Part shown: piece by piece, positions 23,372 to 32,833 of the stretch
Layout of the letters: every line of letters starts with the position of its first letter
How positions within the stretch are numbered: the first letter of the stretch is position 1
Assembly (NCBI RefSeq): GCF_024139115.2
Contig: NC_085141.1
Span: 178,014,994-178,078,993, forward strand
Source: Armigeres subalbatus
Taxonomy: Eukaryota > Arthropoda > Insecta > Diptera > Culicidae
Reading direction: 5' to 3'
Length of the DNA: 64,000 nucleotides
Translations under genes and position numbers: made by a program
Notes under the pieces: model-generated
What the model was told of the DNA's origin: nothing
Seen by the model: the letters and a program-made list of their open reading frames with translations, nothing else
The model's database searches: none

Positions 23372-24698
23372 CTGTAGCATAATCAGACTAATAATATTAG
23401 CTACAAGTTACAAGTTACAATTCAAAAAATTACAAGTACTTGTAATTTGTGTTGCATAAAAATGATTCGCCAACTAATAATATTAGTACTTGTATTATTA
23501 GTAAGGTGGAAATGACAAGTCTGTTAGGTTCATTTACCTGTCAAAATTCATCCGACAGTTCACTGTGAATGCGGCGATAAATGATTTGTTTATGTTTTTC
23601 TGCAAGTTTGTGCATTGAATACTGCGATAGGTATACATGGAACACGAATTTATTATCCTTCTCTCTTTAATTTATTGATCCCGTATGGTATTTCGTGGTA
23701 TTAGCATTTTTTACAAAGAGTAAATGCACACTGGAGTGATTTTTTACGTGGTTTTATAGGTGGATTTTGAAATTGTCATGGGTTTTAATTGGGGAGATTT
23801 GTACTTGCGGGTTTCAATTGTGCGTGTTTTGTGGGTTTGGATTTTGTTTTCAGTCCAATAATTGAAATTATTATGAAATTCAGGCGATTTCTTGAAAGAT
23901 CAACCATTTCAAAATTTAAGTTCAAAATACTTACTGATGATAATATCGCATCAAATTTTATTAAAAAGTTAAGTAGTTTTTCCTTTTTCTATGATTGCGT
24001 CAAAAATAGGGTAAGATGCATGGCCCCACCCGAGATTGTTCAGTACATCAACTCACATTTGAGTTGAATGAAGTCAACTTTAGGTAAACTAAAGTTACTA
24101 AACTTTGCTATGGGTAATATGTTTTTACGTGGATTAAGGTAAACTACGTAGTGTTAGAAGAGTCATTTTACACAAAATTGGGTTATTGGATCAAAGTACG
24201 GTTTTAAACGAAAACAAACCACTTTTGAGTTAGCGCCCCACGCACTTAAAGTATTTCTGCTTTCTCCAGAGTTATTTGAAAAATTTCACATTTCTCTGTT
24301 TTGTATTGGAACGAGAAATTTATTGTTAGTGCATAGTATTTCACTGTATGGTAATTTAAAACAATTTTAATAATAGTTTCTTTCTCTGTTAAGTCGTTGA
24401 AAACAATTAAACGATGTATATTTACTTTGAACAGCTGAAATAATAAAATAAAAGCTACTTGTAAATTAAATTACAGCACCATTCATACTTGTAAAAGAAA
24501 CTACAAGCCAACGCTAGTAATTTGTACTTGTATTTTCTTTATGCAACAGCTACTTGTAAATTCTGCTAATATTATTAGTGCGCTTTCTTGTAATATTAGA
24601 CTTGTGAATTGATACTTGTAGATTCATTATGCAACGGAAAAATACAAGTTACAAGCTACTCTACTAATATTATTAGTAAAATTTCGATTATGCTACAG
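23372..24698. mobile_element. 1.33 kb non-coding DNA transposon inside the jockey-like element
   Basis: Ends CTGTAGCATAATC and GATTATGCTACAG, flanked by GCC on both sides (3 bp), although CC/GG ambiguity at the ends means TIR and TSD cannot be separated with certainty. Both subterminal regions carry many copies of CTAATAATATTAG and TTACAAGTA-like motifs. Removing it joins host codons AGC AGG GCC to CCA GGT AAC in one frame. No transposase ORF. Confidence 0.85.
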
Positions 24699-24699
24699 G

Positions 24700-26072
24700 C
24701 CCCAGGTAACACCCTAGCAACCGATACACTCACCAAAGGTTTGATCCGTCCGCGAAATGTCACTCGCAGGCAGTACTAACGTACTGGGCTGCCTGCGCTC
24801 AAGACCCGGTGTAATCGCATGACCAAAATTATCCAGGCCAGAATGGTGGACCTCAGAAATAGTGATTTTTCCAATAAGATCCGCGCTCTCCCAGACTGTG
24901 TTGATCCGTTCTGGAAGTTAACAAGAATTCTAAAATCCAAGCCTCGGCCCATTTCACCTTTGATCCCAATATTCAGCAATGGCTCTAAAAATCGCTTGAT
25001 AACTTCTGCAGAGAAGGTTACCGAAATAGGTCGTCACTTTGTCAGCTCGCACAATCTTGGACATTACATCATCAGTCCACACGAAGCAGCCGTGAACGAG
25101 TATGCTAACAACATCCATCTGACTCCCAACTAGGAGGAGTTGGAGATCAGTTCGACAGAATCATGAATCTCGAGCTCAAACATATGAGTGCTCCATTCTT
25201 CGAGCATTTTTGTTGCTCTTTAATCAGTGTCTCCGTCTCAGCTACTTCCCATCGTCCTGGAAGTCAGTCAAAGTCATCGCCATCGGGAAGGATCCTTCCT
25301 CTCCGAAAAGTTATCGCCCCATCAGTCTTCTCTCAGGGTTATCCAAGCTGTTTGAAAGGCGATTCACAGCCGATTACTTGAGTCTGCCGAACACCATAAC
25401 ATCTTGCTTGTGAAACAGTTTGGTTTCCGACGCGGTAGTTATACCGTACACCAACTGACCCGAGTTACCAACGTCCTCAGACGGAACAAGTTTGTCTCTA
25501 AAACATCCGCCATGGTTTTACTCGATGTCGAGAAAGCATTCGATAATGTATGGCATGATGCCTAGTGAACAAACTACCACGCTACAATCTTCCAAGATAC
25601 CTGGTGAAAATCATCAACAATTACCTGCCGGCAAGGACATTCCGGCCCCTGCTGTTTGTATGATTACTCTTCAAATACATTTAAACGCAAATTTATACGC
25701 TTCGCTTTACGCCGCCTTCCATGGAGAGATCCTTCAAATTTACCCAGCTATGAAGACCGTTGCAAGCTTATAGATTTAGAGCTCTTAACAGTCCGTCGCA
25801 ATACTTCTCGGGCGATATTCATTGCAGACCTCTTGCAATCGAGAATCGACTGTCCCCCACTGCTTTCCATGCTAAATATCAATGTTAGCCATAGGAATCT
25901 TCGCTCTCGTTCTCTCCTCTTTCTTCATGGTGCACGAACTAATTATGGTCACAACGAGCCATTTACTAGCATGTGCCGTATATTCAATAACTGCTCCATT
26001 GGATTCGATTTCCATTCATCTCGTAACACTCTCCGTACGAACTTTTCTCACCTTCTAAACGACAATCAGTAG
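24700..26072 (+). pseudogene. RT and C-terminal part of the jockey-like element
   Basis: Frames shift repeatedly. Visible are LPDCVDPFWKLTRILKSK, YFPSSWKSVKVIAIGKDPSS and KSYRPISLLSGLSKLFER (RT motif 1-2), QFGFRRGSYTVHQL, and SAMVLLDVEKAFDNVWHD (catalytic Asp 1). The YADD box is gone: the sequence jumps from about 25650 to a C-terminal segment (FIRFALRRLPWRDPSNLP to RSLLFLHGARTNYGHNEPF and MCRIFNNCSIGF). Non-functional. Confidence 0.8.
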
Positions 26073-26177
26073 TAGCTAGGCCTAGATTTAAGTTTATTGT
26101 TGGAAGTAGTTTTAAGCCGAATTGTATCATTTGGATATTGTAATCTGTTGATGCATAGAAAAGATGAGGAGGTTTTA

Positions 26178-26235
26178 CGCCCGCTTGAGTGAGAGCTAAT
26201 GAATTTCTAACTGTTCAACTCAAGCGGGCTTTTCC
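26178..26235 (+). other. Stem-loop in the 3' UTR of the jockey-like element
   Basis: CGCCCGCTTGAGT (near 26179) pairs with ACTCAAGCGGGC (near 26224), a 12 bp GC-rich stem with a ~32 nt loop, about 45 bases before the AATA tail. Such hairpins near the tail are candidate RT recognition sites; that role is inference. Confidence 0.6.
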
Positions 26236-26296
26236 CTGCTCCCAATAAATAAATAAATAAAATAAAAAATAAAAAAAATACCAAGAACGAACATAT

Positions 26297-27420
26297 ACAC
26301 GGTGTCTCTATGAATTCCTTTCAAACCCCTGCCCGACCCGAATCCGAAATAAAAAATCTTATCAAACCTGAACCCGACCCGTACCCGACAATTTTTTCAT
26401 TCGTAAACCACGGTGTCTTTGTCCGAAGAGGCTTATTTTCAAAAAATCTGTATCTCTAAAACACCCACTACACGGAAGTATAGGTTTTCCTTTTTCACGT
26501 AGGTACATTTTTAAAATGTCTATCGGGGGTCATTTTTCCATACATTTTGGGGGGGTTAAATCGGCTATCATTTGAGATTTCTATGAAGTTTGCACCAAAA
26601 ATAATGAAAAATATAAAAATTGTTCGAGATCCCCCGATAGAACTTTTTAGTTTACCCACTATATGGAAGAGGAGAGCATATACTTTCGCGTGGTGGGTGT
26701 TTCAGAGAAACTGATTTTTGAAAAATAATTTTTCCCCATAGAGACACCGTGAAACCCGTACCCGACCCGAACCCGAATTAATTCAACTAGCTGGCCCCTA
26801 CTATTTTTTGCCGATAAAATCAAACTAGATATTTTATATTGCTCTTTACCAGTACTGAGATTTTCATTTTCATTGAGAGAGGTCACGCGATATTTACATT
26901 TTATTCGCTCCCGCTTTCATAGAAAATATAAACAATGAAAGGAATTCTCTCATATTTTCACGGATTTTTATTTCATGAAAGCGCATTAAACTATTGCAAA
27001 CAAGCTGTTTCTTCTTCGAAAATGTTATATCTAACTCGAAAATCAAAAACAATGCAAGCATTTTATCGACTAGTCATCGTTATTTGCACATATCTATTAA
27101 AACTATTGAGAAATTTAGATTTCAAAACAAAGCAACATTCCCATCATGACTGCTTGTAATATGACAGGTGACCGGAAGACGGCTACATTTTCATTTGCTC
27201 TCTTGAAAATGAAAATGCAACTGTTTTCGCTTTCACATGACAGTCACGAAAACTACCAGTACTGCTCTTTACATCAAAAAGGATGTAGGCCTCAAAATTA
27301 CCAGAAACGAATAACAAAATATTCGGAATTTTATTTCTCAAACCCGTACCCTACCCGAACCCGATTTTTTTTTCATCTCACGAATCCGTACCCGACATTG
27401 TACTGATTTCCCAAGCCCGA
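26297..27420. repeat. Clusters of CCCGACCCGAACCCGA-type simple repeat
   Basis: Short C/G-A repeats such as CCCGACCCGTACCCGAC occur at ~26328-26395, ~26753-26778 and ~27340-27415. The MITE at 26409-26751 is inserted in the first cluster. A lone CACGGTGTCTCTATG end of that same MITE family is at 26297-26311. Between 26780 and 27340 nothing is recognised. Confidence 0.55.
26409..26751. mobile_element. 343 bp MITE, CACGGTGTCT termini
   Basis: Arms begin CACGGTGTCTTTGTCCGAAG and (inverted) CACGGTGTCTCTATGGGGAA and stay paired through CTCTAAAACACCCACTAC. The inner part pairs TCTATCGGGGG with CCCCCGATAGA. Flanks carry AAAC on both sides (26405-26408, 26752-26755), a 4 bp duplication. No ORF. Confidence 0.8.
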
Positions 27421-27886
27421 CAATCTCTATTGGTTTCTGCCAAATGACATCATCGACTAAACTGTTCTAGTCCTAATAATCGTTTCTCCATGAAATTAAT
27501 CTACATTTTTGGCTTAACGTATTTTTCGGCCAAATAGATTTCGGCTAAACGACATTTCTCTGTTTTGAACAATTTCCCGTAGAAATCCTAAGACATTCCG
27601 AAAAATGTGTTACCGACCCAATACGGTCGCGCAAATAATGATCTGGAGTGCGGTGTTACAATCAACGTAGAAAATGATATTGCAAAAGTAAAACGTAAAA
27701 AAAAACGAGCATCGCAGGGTACTTTCTACTGGTTTCAAATAATTGTTGAACTACAGAAAACTTTTTCTATACGTAATACTGAACAATTTCCCATTGGTTG
27801 ATATCCAAAGAACATCTTGTTGGAATCTACATTTTGAACAATTTACCGCTGTAACTCCAATCCGTTTCATGTGGAATTTCCGTAAT

Positions 27887-29640
27887 TTTTGACGTAGGAC
27901 TTACGTCTTTCTTTACTATACTGGGTGTCATTTAGATTTTTGGAAATCGAGAGCGTTACGCTGAAAGTGAAGATTTCGAACGTTACTAGCGCCTTTATCT
28001 TTCGATGGATTTTTGAGATTTATATATCAATCTACTCGGACACTCTCCAGCAATTTGCCTATTTCATTGAAATTTAAAATAATTAACGATAAGCTATTGA
28101 AAATTTCAATTCTTGTCAAAGCCAGCAAAAATTTCATATATAACCAATCCCGTGCGTTCCTAACACGGACATCAGAATTCGGTATGTCACGAGCCTTCGG
28201 CTCCACCGGAAGATTTTCTTTGTGTATTAAACAAGCAGTGCCTGACGTGTACGAGTCATTACCATTTGCAACAGCAGCGCGTACTGACGTGCTTTTTGCT
28301 CGCGCATTTTTCGTTTCATTCGTTCGTTGTGTTTACCTACACAGTATGCAGTCGCCAGCGCCCTCTTTAGCCGTGCGGTAAGACTCGCGGCTACAAAGCA
28401 AGACCATGCTGAGGGTGGCTGGATTCAATTCCCGGTGCCGGTCTAGGCAATTTTCGGATTGGAAATTGTCTCGACTTCCCTGGGCATAAACGAATCATCG
28501 TGTTAGCCTCATGATATACGAATGCAAAAATGGTAGCTTGGCTTAGAAACCTCGCAGTTAATATCTGTGGAAGTGCTTAATGAACACTAAGCTGCGAGGC
28601 GGCTCTGTCCAAGTGTGGGGATGTAATGCCAATAAGAAGAAGAAGAAGAAGAAGATGCAGTCGCCAGCGGTAGAACTGCCGGTGGGTCGGCGAATATGAA
28701 TGAAATAAGTGGGCGCATTTTTTTGTCATTAAGTGCTTGATGATGGTCGGATGCAGTGGTGTCGGTTGCGATGAATGCAATCGCCCATCGCATCGCTCGG
28801 AGTTCACGGCTAGAGGCCGATGATGGCTAAGGCAGCGAGGGCAGCGGTGGTGAATGAAGAAGAATAAAATTAGAAAGATTTGGTCTGCTCATCTACGGAA
28901 AGTGATTGGTTTCATAATCCACATGGTCCCGGGATGGGTCATCAACATATGGTCAGTCATATGCCATCCCGAGTCATGTGGTTATACTATGACAGTTCTG
29001 ATTCCCCAGTAAATAAAAATCAACTACACAGATGAAAATGAAAATCTGATTAAAATAATTGCATTAGCAAATAAAGATGCACAATCAGCAATAGTGTTCA
29101 TATCCATTTTAGATTAGAAAATTTTGCCGTATTACATGTAAATGTTTTAAAAAAGTTCGCAAAAAATAATTTCTATAAGAATATTCAAATAAACTGTATC
29201 TTATTCTTTGTTTTTCATTTTCTGAGAAATTATATTATTAAACTTGACTTTTATTTACTTTTTTCAAACTTGACTTAGACTCGGAATTTGGAATCAAAAC
29301 ATTAAATAATTTTTCGTTGACGTATTGCAGTCCCTCTTTAGTAGGCTTCTTGACTTGTTTCTTATTGTTTTGATTTTTTTTCAGCAGTAAGCACGTATGT
29401 TAGCATATGAGTAAATAAAGGCCTAATAGTTAGAAACAAATCAATTTTAATTATGAATTTAATTATTAGTTTTATTTCTAGAAGTTTTGAATAAACAAAT
29501 TGCTGATAATTCTAGCATGGAAGTTGTCGTTTCCAATATCAATCCAAAAGTTAGAAGTTAAATGTAAATACGTTACGTTTATACAAGTCCTACGTCTTCT
29601 CGCGGTTATGTTAAAAGAATTACCCATTGTACGTTTTTTC
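27887..29640 (+). mobile_element. Rep-A copy 2, diverged and split by a SINE
   Basis: Runs from GACGTAGGACTTACGTC to CCATTGTACGTTTTT in the same order as copies 1 and 3. Its TATA box has decayed (TGTATTAAAC where the others have TGTATAAAAG). The SINE at 28361-28654 inserted into the ATGCAGTCGCCAGCG segment. Divergence is clearly greater than between copies 1 and 3. Confidence 0.8.
28361..28654 (+). mobile_element. tRNA-headed SINE with 15 bp TSD
   Basis: A 294 bp element from CCCTCTTTAGCCGTGCGGTA to an (AAG)n tail. The direct repeat ATGCAGTCGCCAGCG occurs on both sides (28346-28360 and 28655-28669). A-box TAGCCGTGCGG; the B-box is mutated to GATTCAATTCC. SINEs of this kind are transcribed by RNA polymerase III and mobilised by another element's RT. 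The tail suggests a partner RT that uses short repeats rather than poly(A). Confidence 0.92.
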
Positions 29641-29644
29641 TAAC

Positions 29645-30060
29645 AAATTTCGTAGATTTTTTTTTAAACTACGAAGGATATACGTTTGAAACTGCGAAGA
29701 ATTTCTCGTCGAAATTTGGAACAATTTTCTTTTGAAACTCTGAAGAATTTTCCATGAAATGTTCAAAGAACTTTCTACGGAAATTCCAAAAATCTTCGCT
29801 TAGTAATTACAAGCATTTTCATTTGCATATTCTAAAAAAATGTCTTTCACGGGAAATTTTGAATAATTTGTGCTAGAAATATCAAATAATAGCTAGTGGG
29901 AACTTCAAAGTATTTCTCATGGATAATCCGAAAACAATTTCTAAATGAATATGTTGGCAGAAATTTAGAAGATTTTCTTCATTAGTTTTTTTTACGGTGA
30001 AATGTTTTTCCGTTAATGTCTTAAAAATATTCAGAAAAAAAAAAACGAAAAAATTCTGAA
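29645..30060. repeat. Degenerate ~30 bp repeats
   Basis: Loose reiterations of GAAGAATTTCTC, GAAATTTGGAA, GAAATTCCAAAAAT and similar phrases run through this AT-rich stretch. It looks like an old minisatellite. From 30060 to 30284 nothing is recognised. Confidence 0.4.
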
Positions 30061-30284
30061 AGTAAAAAGGATAGCCACGCCGATTCACACTGCCGACGGC
30101 GTCGGCTAAAATGGTTTTCAGCGTGACGCTGAAATCGCCGCTACCGCCGATCAAAATTACGACAAACGACGTAGCCGAAGATTTTTGGACCGGTGCACAC
30201 CTTTGTGCTGATGTGGTACTTACTTGGCGAAATGCTCAAATACCACATCAAGAATGTAAATGTTTTTAAAGCAGTGCGATATTA

Positions 30285-30839
30285 CCCGATCAGGAATCCA
30301 TAACAAAATTATAACTCAATTCTATCTATGGTTGTTATTTAAAACGACGTGTGTTATAATTAGACATTTCGATAAAAATGTGTCTTCCGCCAGTTTAATT
30401 TGATATCAAAATTATAACAACATTAGTTATGTATATTAACACAAAATAATTGCCTACATTTTTTGATATTGGAAAAAAGCGGAGGTAATCACCTCCAGTA
30501 TAACTTGAATCAATGTTCGATGTTAATAGCTAGTACAAAGTTAATTGTCTACATTATGGATGGAAATTCGGCGTTGTAGCGTACCACATTTTTATACGTG
30601 ATGTAGGCAATTACCATGAAAGTAGATTTTTGTACCTCATAATCATAACAATGGTTGTTATAATGTTGAAATAAAAGTAACAACCTCTGATATAATTATG
30701 TTACGGCTAGAGGGAATTTTGATATAATTTTTGTTATTTTAACAACTAACCAGCCAATTTTATAACACATTTTGTTATATTATTTTTCTGAAATAAATAA
30801 CTTCCCTTGTTATAATTTTGTTATGCATTCTTGATCGGG
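30285..30839. mobile_element. 555 bp MITE, second copy of the CCCGATCA family
   Basis: Same element as 10974-11528 but reversed; also 555 bp. Ends CCCGATCAGGAATCCATAAC and (inverted) CCCGATCAAGAATGCATAAC. TA lies directly on both flanks (30283-30284 and 30840-30841), supporting a TA duplication. The paired TAATTGCCTACAT motifs are conserved in the middle. Confidence 0.88.
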
Positions 30840-30880
30840 TAGGCTTCACTTAGCTTGTAATCCGTTATTACTAAGCTGGA

Positions 30881-30896
30881 AAAGACGTATTTGATC
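30881..30896. repeat. 5' target site duplication of the I/LOA-group element
   Basis: GACGTATTTGATC (30884-30896) preceded by As matches 36827-36839, directly after the poly(A) tail. The duplication is 13 bp, or up to 17 bp counting ambiguous As. Confidence 0.9.
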
Positions 30897-30929
30897 ATTC
30901 TTTGCCGATCGCTTGAAGCAGCCGGTTGT
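30895..30929 (+). promoter_or_regulatory. Internal Inr + DPE promoter of the I/LOA-group element
   Basis: TCATTC at 30895-30900 fits the arthropod initiator (TCAKTY), and its A (30897) is the first base of the element. GGTTGT at 30924-30929 fits the downstream promoter element RGWYVT and lies exactly at +28 to +33. There is no TATA box. Full-length jockey and I-type elements are known to use this internal arrangement, so transcription starts at base 1. Confidence 0.75.
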
Positions 30930-31464
30930 GAAGGACCGTGTCTCATCGCAGGCAATAGCTTTATTTTCTCAGTGAGTTTTTTCTCAAATAGTTTGAGTTT
31001 TTTATATCCCGCGGTATCCCACTGTGGATAAAGTGATTGCCGTAGGCGATTCGCGATCGTAAAGAAGGTGTACGTACGGCAAGGGTCGCGCGTGCATTTT
31101 ATAAAGTGATTGAATTATCACACGCATTATCGGTCCCATCCAGTGGAAGACCGATCATTGGGAACAAATAGCCCAAAAGGAACGGATAAGTATAACACAT
31201 TGTATCCACCGTTTCTATTGTATAAGTTTGCCACCACACAGCAGTGGTCGGGCTGTTGTCCGTTTTACTTTTTGCCGGCCGTCTGTTACCGTCGTCTGGT
31301 ACAGCGTGCGACAAAAAAAAATATTTTCGCAAAAGTTGAAATTTCATAACGGAAATATTTGTTTGTTTGTTTTTTTTCTTTTTTTTTAGTTTAACTAGTT
31401 TTAAGTCCATTTTCTATATTACTTAACTTGTTTTTTTTTTTTACTTTGATTTATTTTGCGTTCG

Positions 31465-32833
31465 ATGGATGAAGAAAACGGAGGCGAAACGCCTCCCAAA
31501 GACAATGTCGTTCGCACGCGATTCTACCAGGCTTCTTCGCCTGGGCCTTGGGTTGTTTACTTTCGGCAGAAAGTGAAAAGTATTGATTTTTTAGGAATCA
31601 AACGTGACTTGACGCGTCGTTTTCCGAAAACTGATTTTCATCAGATCAATCGGAACAAACTACGTGTAACCGCACCTACATACCAGGATGCAAATGCTAT
31701 CGCAAAAGACCAGAACTATAATGTGGAATATTTGGTTTATGTGCCCTCGAGGGAGGTCGAGATTGAAGGCGTGATTAACGCAGCGAGCCTGACTTGCAAG
31801 GATGTACTTGCAGGAAAAGGCCATTTAAAGAATGCCCTGCAATCTACCGTGGATATTCTGGACTGCAAGGAATTGCATTCAGCAGCCATGGTAGATGGTA
31901 AAAAAGTATATTCGAAGTCAGGTTCGCTACGAGTAACGTTTGCCGGTTCGATACTCCCAAAATATGTAGATATCGAAAATATGTTGTTTCCGGTGCGTCT
32001 TTTGTACCCAGAGTTTTCAATTGTACCAACTGCAAACAGTTGGGGCACACTGCCGAGTTTTGCGACAACAAGCCCCGTTGTGGCAAATGTTTTGAAAAAG
32101 CATAGGAGGAGTCCTGCCAACAACAAGTTACAAAGTGCGCTTATTGTGGCATGGACCCTCCCATGGTTCTGCAAGAATGTCCGGTGTACAAAAAGCGCAC
32201 CCAAAAGTTAAGCGTTCGTTAGTACAGCGCTCTAAGCAGTCGTATGCAGAAATGGTGAAGTCGCAAGACACATCCGCAACTGCCAACGCAACGGCTGCTA
32301 TTTCAGCTGCTGTTCAAGTAAGTGATTTTATGATGTCATTTCCATAGACGAATCGGACTCTGACGTAGCCGATATGGATGATTCTGCGGAGGTACACGTA
32401 CCCGAAAAGAGGAAGAAACTGTCTTCCCAGGATTGCGCCGTAAGAAAACAAAAATCATCCCTAGAAGCTTGCCTAAATCTGATGGTAATGGGGATTATTT
32501 AAAATTCCGAAGCAGCCTGTCTATACTGCTCCTTTTGACCCATGTTGCAGTAAGACATTCCCGCCATTGCCTAAAACTGATGTTACAAAGAAACATCAGT
32601 CAAGGAATATCTCTGAGCAGAAAACTGCTACTCGCACTTCCAAGAAAAGAATCTCGTCCAAGCGAGGATTGATATCCTTTAAGGACCTTGTGGATCGTAT
32701 TTTGAACTTATTCAATATTCCGAATTCATTGAGGCCAATCATTGACCTCTTTATTCCAACAGTTGAAAGTTATCTGAAGCAATTGACTGTTTCATGGCCC
32801 CTTCTTGCAGGACTTGTATCTTTCGATGGATAA
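31465..32833 (+). pseudogene. ORF1 (nucleic-acid binding, CCHC) of the I/LOA-group element
   Basis: Begins ATG GAT GAA (MDEENGGETPPK). The first part is open to about 32000, then a frameshift. In the next frame the CCHC knuckle CTNCKQLGHTAEFC (C-x2-C-x4-H-x4-C) appears near 32022, followed by CGKCFEKH and CAYCGMDPP motifs, as in I-type ORF1 proteins. Further shifts follow; the last frame (32567-32833) ends LKQLTVSWPLLAGLVSFDG with TAA overlapping the ORF2 start. It would chaperone the element RNA. Broken. Confidence 0.8.

Larger units (their letters stand above)
22755..26280 (+). mobile_element. Decayed jockey-like non-LTR retrotransposon
   Basis: Contains, in order, an endonuclease part, an RT part and a C-terminal region without RNase H, a 3' hairpin and a tail of AATA units ending at 26280. 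It is interrupted by a 1.3 kb DNA transposon. A possible decayed duplication is ACTAAGAACAAA (22743-22754) against ACCAAGAACGAA (26280-26291), two transitions apart; this is weak. Jockey-group assignment rests on the RT motifs and on the RSR..LFLHGARTNYG-type C terminus. Confidence 0.7.

Noticed and set aside
22743..26291. Certain target duplication for the jockey-like element
   Set aside because: The two 12-mers differ at two positions and lie in AT-rich sequence, so I only mention it as possible.
31737..32204. 155-codon minus-strand open frame
   Set aside because: It is the antisense of ORF1 of the retrotransposon, with no motif of its own.
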